The position numbers and the translations under genes were made by a program. From assembly GCA_002723385.1 (NCBI GenBank), contig PBNY01000083.1:1-45751 (forward strand): a stretch of 45,751 bases of DNA, given 5' to 3'. The notes beneath the pieces were generated by a model. That model worked only from the letters and a program-made list of their open reading frames with translations. It was not told the origin of the DNA and searched no databases. Of the stretch, positions 36,055-41,502 are shown piece after piece (the first letter of the stretch is position 1; every line of letters begins with the position of its first letter). The DNA comes from Oceanospirillaceae bacterium (GTDB lineage Bacteria > Pseudomonadota > Gammaproteobacteria > Pseudomonadales > Oceanobacteraceae).

Positions 36055-36120
36055 TGCACCACTTTACGGCTTGAGGAGAGATACCAATGTATTAACGGCA
36101 AATCGCTCAATACCGGTGCA
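36055..36120 (+). promoter_or_regulatory. Two weak NtrC-like sites
   Basis: TGCACCA at 36055-36061 and GGTGCA at 36115-36120 each match one half of the NtrC palindrome (TGCACC, spacer, GGTGCA). The other halves are poor. They lie about 135-200 bases before the predicted start point, a distance used by enhancer-binding activators. Suggestive only. Confidence 0.25.
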
Positions 36121-36130
36121 ATCCAATTGT

Positions 36131-36156
36131 GACAGTGCCCCTCGACAGTGCCCCTC
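36131..36156 (+). repeat. Perfect tandem 13-base direct repeat
   Basis: GACAGTGCCCCTC occurs twice without a gap (36131-36143 and 36144-36156), about 100-125 bases upstream of the predicted start point. It could be a recent slippage duplication or a paired activator site. Confidence 0.8.
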
Positions 36157-36227
36157 AAAGGCAAACACGTTCACCAACCCAAACACCAGAAACTTATAAC
36201 CCTCTGATTTTTAATGACTTCTAAAAC

Positions 36228-36244
36228 TTGGTACAGCTAATGCT
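36228..36244 (+). promoter_or_regulatory. Sigma-54-type promoter of the redox operon
   Basis: TTGGTACAGCTAATGCT has the invariant GG (36230-36231), exactly 10 bases, then GC (36242-36243), as in the -24/-12 consensus TTGGCAC-N5-TTGCT. Predicted transcription start is near 36255, only about 8 bases before the first leader hairpin. Sigma-54 control fits nitrogen-related genes. Confidence 0.65.
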
Positions 36245-36262
36245 TTAGTCAGACCACGAGGC

Positions 36263-36282
36263 GTGAATCAACGAAGATTCAC
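36263..36282 (+). promoter_or_regulatory. ANTAR-type leader hairpin P1
   Basis: A perfect 7-pair stem GTGAATC/GATTCAC closes the six-base loop AACGAA, with A at loop position 1 and G at position 4. That is the rule for RNA hairpins bound by ANTAR antiterminators (NasR, AmiR, EutV). It lies at the very start of the predicted transcript. Confidence 0.7.
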
Positions 36283-36299
36283 AAATCCACTACATCTGA

Positions 36300-36319
36300 A
36301 TTTGGCGAAGAAGCCCGAT
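36300..36319 (+). promoter_or_regulatory. Candidate ANTAR-type leader hairpin P2
   Basis: GGC (36304-36306) pairs with GCC (36313-36315) around the six-base loop GAAGAA. Outer pairs extend it to seven positions with one T-C mismatch. Loop position 4 is G as expected, but position 1 is G rather than A. Its 3' strand is also the 5' strand of the terminator, so the two structures exclude each other, as in known ANTAR targets. Confidence 0.5.
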
Positions 36320-36357
36320 GACCTTTCATCATGCATGAGAGGTCTCGGGCTTTTTTT
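36313..36357 (+). terminator. Intrinsic terminator in the leader (attenuator)
   Basis: GCCCGA, a bulged T, then GACCT pairs with AGGTC-TCGGGC (11 pairs) around a 15-base loop, and seven T follow directly. It lies 22 bases before the flavoprotein start with no gene upstream on this strand. It must therefore act as a leader attenuator unless a small RNA ends here. Confidence 0.85.
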
Positions 36358-36379
36358 ATTTTTCGGCAAGGGGAATTGT

Positions 36380-38308
36380 GTGACTGAGACCGCTGTAATC
36401 CAACCAGACAAAACCATCGCTGTTATTGGTAATGGACCGGTTGGCGTGTTCTTTTGTTCGGAACTTTTACGTCGAACACCATCGGCCACTATCCATTTAT
36501 TTGGCGATGAACCCTTTGTCCCCTATAACCGGGTTGCCCTGTCTCAACTGCTGCACGGCGAAAAATCGCCCGCTGAACTGACATTGGCTTTGCCAGAATC
36601 TCCCGGTCTGCACACACACTGGCACACCGAAATTACCCAACTGGATCTGGCGGGCAAACAGCTGACGACCAATCAGGGCGAGCAGTTCCGGTTTGATGAA
36701 CTGGTGTTGGCGACCGGCTCACGGGCGCATATCCCGAACCTGCCGGGTATCCAGATGACGGGGGTGTACAGCTTCCGCAATATGAAAGATGCCCAGTCGC
36801 TGTATTCGCGCCGCATTAGCAGCCGTCATACCATCGTACTGGGCGGTGGCCTGCTTGGGATTGAAACTGCCCGTGCCATGCGACGTCAGGGTACCGAGGT
36901 CACTCTGATTCACCACTCCGCCTGGTTGATGAACCGTCAGCTGGATGAAGGAACAGCAGCCTACCTGAAGGCCGAACTTGAGAGCAGCGGCATCACCGTC
37001 ATGCTCAACAGCGCTATTCTGGCCGTCGACGGTGCCCACCGGATGAATGGCGTACTGCTGCGCGACGGCTCCAAACTCGACGCCGACACACTGATCGTAT
37101 CGACCGGTATTCGCCCGAATATCGAACTGGCCCGACAAGCCGATATTGCCGTCAGCCGGGGCATTCGCATTGATGAACGCCTCCAGACCAGCGCTGAACA
37201 TGTGTATGCCATCGGCGAATGCGCAGAGGTAAACGGTGAAGTCTACGGACTGGTCGCCCCCGGTTTTGAGCAGGCCTCCGTTCTTGCCGCGCGCCTTGGC
37301 GGCGACATCAACAAGGTGTATGCCCAGCAAGCGCTGGCGACACGCCTGAAAGTGCTCGACAAGGGCGTATCTTCCATCGGAGATATCGGTCTGCGTCACG
37401 ACACCACCGATAGCCAATTCATCACGCATGAGAAAAATGGCCACTACCGCACCCTGCGTTTTGAACGCGGCAGGCTCAAGGGCGCCGCAGCCTTTGGAGA
37501 CTGGCCCGACCAGGAGCGCTTGAGAGAAGTCATTGCCAATGGCGAACAGCTCAATCCTTTGCAAACCGTGAAATTCCGCCTCACCGGTTCCATCTGGCCG
37601 GAGGATGAACGAATTCAGGATCACCACATTATCTGCAATTGCCGCCAGATCTCTGCTGGCTCGTTACGCGCCTGTTGCGCCGAGGGCAAAGCACCGTCCA
37701 GCACGGGGGCAGGTACCGTGTGTGGCAGTTGTGTCCCCCTGTTGCAGCAATTCGATCCGGCCAATACCACCACCGCAGTTGAAGCCAAAGGAACCCCGGC
37801 GCTGGCGATATTCAGCCTGGTTGCACTCGGACTGATCCTGTTGTTCCAGTTCGTGTCACCTTTTGGCGGACCGACGCAATACGCACCGGATTCGATCAGC
37901 AGTTGGTGGACGGATTCCGACAAGCGCCAGATCACCGGATTCACACTGCTGGGACTCACCGTCGTCAGTCTATTGTTGTCGGCCAGAAAACGTATCTCGG
38001 CGATCAAGCTGATGTCCTTCGCCACCTGGCGCTGGGCACACGTCGTTCTGACCACTCTGGTGCTGGCAATTCTGTTTTTTCACACCGGCGTGTCGGAGTT
38101 CCAGGGCATCAATGCCTGGCTGATTTATTCCTTCTGGGGCACTGCCCTGCTCGGTGTTGCCAGCAGTTTGCTGACCCATCGTGAATCTTCCGAGCCAAGC
38201 GTCTCCAGCAAACGGCACAAACGCTGGTTTGTGTTCGCTCATATCGTCGCTTTCTGGCCTCTGCCTGCACTGCTGTCTTTCCACGTTCTTTCGGTTTACT
38301 GGTTCTGA
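36380..38308 (+). CDS. NirB-like FAD/BFD flavoprotein fused to a membrane domain with two His-x13-His pairs
   Basis: A 642-residue protein. The N-terminal part is a NAD(P)H-dependent FAD oxidoreductase: IAVIGNGPVGVFFCSELL (FAD) and TIVLGGGLLGIETARAMRR (NAD(P)H). A BFD-like [2Fe-2S] domain follows, with C419-x-C421 and C448-x2-C451. This equals the front half of NirB nitrite reductase, but the sirohaem/4Fe-4S half is absent. Instead about five membrane helices follow (from about 457), two carrying His-x13-His pairs (H554/H568 and H621/H635) as in di-haem b-type cytochromes. I infer electron transfer from NAD(P)H across the membrane. GTG at 36380 is chosen for the AAGGGG site and because the upstream frame is a terminator. 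The next gene starts 3 bases on. Confidence 0.85.
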   Translation: MTETAVIQPDKTIAVIGNGPVGVFFCSELLRRTPSATIHLFGDEPFVPYNRVALSQLLHGEKSPAELTLALPESPGLHTHWHTEITQLDLAGKQLTTNQGEQFRFDELVLATGSRAHIPNLPGIQMTGVYSFRNMKDAQSLYSRRISSRHTIVLGGGLLGIETARAMRRQGTEVTLIHHSAWLMNRQLDEGTAAYLKAELESSGITVMLNSAILAVDGAHRMNGVLLRDGSKLDADTLIVSTGIRPNIELARQADIAVSRGIRIDERLQTSAEHVYAIGECAEVNGEVYGLVAPGFEQASVLAARLGGDINKVYAQQALATRLKVLDKGVSSIGDIGLRHDTTDSQFITHEKNGHYRTLRFERGRLKGAAAFGDWPDQERLREVIANGEQLNPLQTVKFRLTGSIWPEDERIQDHHIICNCRQISAGSLRACCAEGKAPSSTGAGTVCGSCVPLLQQFDPANTTTAVEAKGTPALAIFSLVALGLILLFQFVSPFGGPTQYAPDSISSWWTDSDKRQITGFTLLGLTVVSLLLSARKRISAIKLMSFATWRWAHVVLTTLVLAILFFHTGVSEFQGINAWLIYSFWGTALLGVASSLLTHRESSEPSVSSKRHKRWFVFAHIVAFWPLPALLSFHVLSVYWF

Positions 38309-38311
38309 TCC

Positions 38312-39649
38312 ATGAAAAAGATGATCTGGCTACTCTGGTTGGTTTCCACCCTCGCACTGGCAGGATTCCTGGGTTACGAGCTGGCTTATGAGAAAGAAAA
38401 GCCCAACTTCCTGATCGGTAAGAGCACCCATGGCCACTATCAGATCGAACTGGCCTGCGATGCTTGTCACACCAGTCCGTTTGGTGGCGAGGAAGTGCTA
38501 CAGGATGCCTGTGTCAGCTGCCATGGTGACGAACTCAAGGCATCACTGGATTCACACCCGAAGAAGAAATTCACCGATCCACGTAACGCCGACCTGATCA
38601 GTGTACTGGACGCCCGTCAGTGTGTGTCTTGCCACAGCGAACACAACCCGGACATCACTCATCCCATGGGATTGACGCTGCCGGAAGATTACTGCGTGCA
38701 ATGTCATGCCGACGTGGGAGAAGAACGTCCGACACACAAGGGCCTGACCTTCGAAACCTGTGCCAGCGCGGGCTGCCACAATTACCATGACAATCGGGCG
38801 CTGTACGAGGATTTTCTGCTCAAGCACGCCCATGATCGAACCCCATCCCCACAACAGCTATTGCCTTCAACCCTGAAACAGTACCTCGCAAGCCAACGCG
38901 TTGAATGGCCTGAGGAAAATCTGCACAGCATCAAGGGCCACGCCCAGGTTCAGGCGGTAACCACACCAGAAATCGAGCATGAATGGCTCAGTAGCGCTCA
39001 TGGCCAAGCCGGGGTCGGATGCAACAGCTGCCATACAAGCGCCCCATCAGAACTCTGGATTGAAAAACCAGGCCACCAGCAGTGCCAAAGCTGCCATACC
39101 GCTGAAGTCAAAGGCTTCCTTGCGGGCAAGCATGGCATGCGCCTGGCTCAGAAGCTGTCACCAATGACGCCGGAGCAGGCACGACAACCGATGCAAACTG
39201 ATGCCGGCCATGCCCAACTGGGCTGTAACAGCTGCCATAACGCACACACTGACAACCGCATCGCAGCCTCAACCGAAGCGTGCCTGGGTTGTCATGCCGA
39301 CGACCACAGCCTGGCCTTTGAACAAAGTCCTCATGGTCAGCTCTGGCAACAGGTTCTGAGCGGTGAGCGCACCGCCGAAGAAGCCGTCAGCTGCGCAACA
39401 TGCCACATGCCACGCGAGTCGGTCGATCACTACGGCGACTCTTTCACCCAGGTGCAGCACAACCAGAACGCCACCTTGCGTCCCAACGAAAAAATGATCC
39501 GCAGCAGCTGCATGAGCTGCCACACCCTGGCGTTCAGCATCGATGCTCTGGCCGACGAAAAACTGATTAACAACAACTTTAGCGGAAGCCCCGACAACCA
39601 TATCGAGAGCATCGATATGGCGGTGAGTCGGGACGTCAAACACCGCTAA
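38312..39649 (+). CDS. Membrane-anchored multihaem cytochrome c, 11 haem motifs
   Basis: A 445-residue protein with an uncleaved-looking N-terminal helix (IWLLWLVSTLALAGFLGYEL, about 5-24) and a periplasmic domain. Ten CXXCH motifs lie at residues 49, 67, 104, 128, 237, 258, 305, 324, 361 and 400. One CX4CH motif (CASAGCH) is at 150. Further histidines suit bis-His ligation. I cannot assign it to NrfA, Hao or the tetrathionate-reductase family from sequence alone; the clusters 49-156 and 237-404 look like two modules joined by a haem-free linker. It is probably the redox partner of the upstream membrane flavoprotein, and could be an electron conduit or a reductase. Confidence 0.88.
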   Translation: MKKMIWLLWLVSTLALAGFLGYELAYEKEKPNFLIGKSTHGHYQIELACDACHTSPFGGEEVLQDACVSCHGDELKASLDSHPKKKFTDPRNADLISVLDARQCVSCHSEHNPDITHPMGLTLPEDYCVQCHADVGEERPTHKGLTFETCASAGCHNYHDNRALYEDFLLKHAHDRTPSPQQLLPSTLKQYLASQRVEWPEENLHSIKGHAQVQAVTTPEIEHEWLSSAHGQAGVGCNSCHTSAPSELWIEKPGHQQCQSCHTAEVKGFLAGKHGMRLAQKLSPMTPEQARQPMQTDAGHAQLGCNSCHNAHTDNRIAASTEACLGCHADDHSLAFEQSPHGQLWQQVLSGERTAEEAVSCATCHMPRESVDHYGDSFTQVQHNQNATLRPNEKMIRSSCMSCHTLAFSIDALADEKLINNNFSGSPDNHIESIDMAVSRDVKHR

Positions 39650-39694
39650 GCCATTTTGCTCGACGTACTCAACCGCAACCATGAAGAGGCAGAT

Positions 39695-40294
39695 ATGAAA
39701 ACAAAACTGACCCTGGCTTTGACCGCAGTAACTTGTGCCACCCTGCTGACGGGCTGTAACAAGGAAGAAGCAAAAGAAGCAGCGGCTCCGGCCGGTATCG
39801 CACCGCAGATTTTCACCGATTCACTGTTCGCAGTGATGAAATCTGACCGTACCAACTACACCAAACTGATTGTCCAGCGCTTGGGACCAAACAAGGGCGA
39901 TTTCATCAAACCGAATGAACACTGGGAAGACATGGCTGAAGGCGCTCCGCTGCCAGCACAGATGTTTCGCTACGGTGCTGAAGGCGTGGCCGACATGACC
40001 TCCGACTTCACGTATTCATTGCAGTCTATTTGGCCAATCAACAGCCAGAACGCACCCAAAACCCCGCTGGAGAAAGAAGGTCTGCAGTTCGTTTCCGATA
40101 ATCCGGGCCAGAACTTCTACGGCGAAGAAAAACTGGGTGACGTGACCTACTACACCGCTGTTTACGCCGATGTTGCGGTCTCTCCGGCCTGTACCACCTG
40201 CCACAACGAACACAAGGACACGCCTCGCACCGACTTCAAAATCGGTGACGTCATGGGCGGTGTCGTGATCCGCGTACCACTGGCCAGCCGCTAA
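39695..40294 (+). CDS. DUF3365 (Tll0287-like) c-haem lipoprotein
   Basis: A 199-residue lipoprotein with lipobox TLLTGC (Cys21) and one c-type haem motif CTTCH (C166, C169, H170). The C-terminal pattern CTTCHNEHKDTPRTDFKIGD and VMGGVVIRVPL is the DUF3365/Tll0287 haem-binding signature, known both as free periplasmic haem proteins and as sensor domains. The ATG at 39695 is chosen for its lipobox and GAGG site. It may carry electrons or sense a ligand such as NO. It is third in the operon, 45 bases after the multihaem gene. Confidence 0.88.
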   Translation: MKTKLTLALTAVTCATLLTGCNKEEAKEAAAPAGIAPQIFTDSLFAVMKSDRTNYTKLIVQRLGPNKGDFIKPNEHWEDMAEGAPLPAQMFRYGAEGVADMTSDFTYSLQSIWPINSQNAPKTPLEKEGLQFVSDNPGQNFYGEEKLGDVTYYTAVYADVAVSPACTTCHNEHKDTPRTDFKIGDVMGGVVIRVPLASR

Positions 40295-40315
40295 TCAGGC
40301 AAGGAGGACGTCACC

Positions 40316-40750
40316 ATGAAGAACACTGCACTGCCTCGAACACTACTGGTGCTGGCCACTTCTGCGCTGGCGTCCGCCTGTGGCCCGGACACTTCTTCCG
40401 ATACATCCGGGACACAATCTGAATCAAGCCCAGACACCGCAATGGTGGCATCGACGGCAGATAACTCCGGTGCGACAGGAGCAGCATTCAAACCCGCCAC
40501 CCTGGACATGCCGGGTCGTCCCATTTGGGAAGCCAATTGCAAGGTGTGCCACGGTACCGGACTGGCTGGCGCCCCCGTCATTGGTGACAAGGACGCATGG
40601 AGCAAGCGCTTGCCACGCGGCAAGGATGAATTCTACGAACATGCCCTCAACGGCTGGGGCGATATGCCCGCCCGGGGCGGCAATCCGAATTTGACCGATG
40701 AACAGGTCACTCAAGCGGTGGACTTTATGGTTGCTCAGGCCGAGCCCTGA
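40316..40750 (+). CDS. Cytochrome c5-like protein, secreted or lipid-anchored
   Basis: A 144-residue single-haem cytochrome. The signal sequence ends in LATSALASAC, a weak lipobox (Cys22), followed by a Ser/Thr/Asp-rich linker to about residue 58. The haem motif is CKVCH (C75, C78, H79), with GAPVIGDKDAW after it. The Met117 ligand is in WGDMPARGGNPNLTDEQV. This is the cytochrome c5 pattern, though without the usual extra disulfide cysteines. An AAGGAGG site 8 bases before the ATG predicts strong translation. It is a likely electron shuttle for the operon. Confidence 0.9.
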   Translation: MKNTALPRTLLVLATSALASACGPDTSSDTSGTQSESSPDTAMVASTADNSGATGAAFKPATLDMPGRPIWEANCKVCHGTGLAGAPVIGDKDAWSKRLPRGKDEFYEHALNGWGDMPARGGNPNLTDEQVTQAVDFMVAQAEP

Positions 40751-40806
40751 TGCCATCGCAGCTTACGACAAGAACCTACCCGACTAGCTATCGATTGGAG
40801 AACACC

Positions 40807-41226
40807 ATGACCCCTGAACAAATCACTCTGGTACAAGAATCCTTTGCCAAGGTCGAGCCGATTGCCGACAAGGCAGCCGAGCTGTTTTATGGCAAGCTAT
40901 TTGAACTGGACCCATCCCTGAAGCCTATGTTCAAAGGCGACATCGCAGAACAGGGCACCAAGCTGATGACCATGATCGGCGTTGCTGTTCGCGGTCTGAC
41001 CAACCTGGAAGCCATTGTTCCGGCGGTTCAGAATCTGGGCATCCGTCACGTTGACTATGGTGTTAAGGACGAGCACTACGACACCGTTGCGGCCGCTTTG
41101 CTGTGGACACTGGAACAGGGCCTGGGCGATGCCTTCACGGAAGAAACCAAGGCGGCCTGGACCGAAACCTACGTATTGCTGGCGACCGTGATGAAAGAAG
41201 CGGCAGCAACCGTTGAATCAGCCTGA
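40807..41226 (+). CDS. Single-domain bacterial haemoglobin (Vgb/flavohaemoglobin-type globin)
   Basis: A 139-residue globin aligned with Vitreoscilla haemoglobin: FYGKLFELDPSLKPMF gives B10 Tyr28 and CD1 Phe42, IAEQGTKLM gives a probable E7 Gln49, and LGIRHVDYGVKDEHY gives proximal His81. Tyr/Gln in the distal pocket is the arrangement of NO-dioxygenating flavohaemoglobins, but no FAD reductase domain is attached. The ATG at 40807 has GGAG upstream; the frame open to 40750 is a leader. It closes the redox operon, without signal peptide, so it is cytosolic. A role in NO removal or O2 delivery is inferred; the reductase could be the operon's flavoprotein. Confidence 0.92.
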   Translation: MTPEQITLVQESFAKVEPIADKAAELFYGKLFELDPSLKPMFKGDIAEQGTKLMTMIGVAVRGLTNLEAIVPAVQNLGIRHVDYGVKDEHYDTVAAALLWTLEQGLGDAFTEETKAAWTETYVLLATVMKEAAATVESA

Positions 41227-41257
41227 TATATACCTCTTATAACGTCAGTCCCAAAAG

Positions 41258-41298
41258 GAATTAAAGTGAGGCAATTCGCGATTTCCTCACTTTAATTC
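41258..41298 (+). terminator. Perfect 14-base hairpin after the globin gene
   Basis: GAATTAAAGTGAGG pairs without mismatch with CCTCACTTTAATTC around a 13-base loop, 31 bases after the globin stop. The AT-rich base gives UUUAAUU on the RNA in place of a clean T-run. It probably ends the redox operon, in either direction. Confidence 0.65.
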
Positions 41299-41502
41299 GT
41301 CAAGCCGCCATTTCCCTCATCCCCACCTGCTGGCAATCCTTTCACTCTGGAGTACACTGCGAAAGTATTCCGTATAACGACGACACAGCTTTGTTCAGTC
41401 ATTGCACAGGTTATGAACAACACCAGAGTCGTTCGACTGACTGCCGGTCTGCCTGGCACACCGACGAGTACGATTACGCAGTTAATGACAGGAGTTCGGT
41501 GA

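Larger units (their letters stand above)
35962..36379 (+). promoter_or_regulatory. Regulatory region of the redox operon
   Basis: The 418 bases between tpm and the flavoprotein start hold no gene. In order they contain two NtrC-like half-palindromes (36055-36071, 36104-36120), a tandem 13-base repeat (36131-36156), a sigma-54-type promoter (36228-36244) and a leader of about 125 bases with two hairpins and a terminator. The upstream frame of the flavoprotein (from 36263) runs through the hairpins and terminator and is not taken as coding. Confidence 0.75.

Noticed and set aside
36131..36156. CRISPR array or mobile-element end
   Set aside because: Only two adjoining 13-base copies without spacers, and no transposase or cas gene nearby.
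36263..36379. N-terminal extension of the flavoprotein frame
   Set aside because: It would encode 39 residues through two hairpins and an intrinsic terminator with T7, without a ribosome site. The GTG at 36380 with AAGGGG is better.
38312..39649. NrfA-type nitrite reductase identity for the multihaem cytochrome
   Set aside because: NrfA has five haems and a CXXCK active-site motif. Here all sites end in His and there are eleven.
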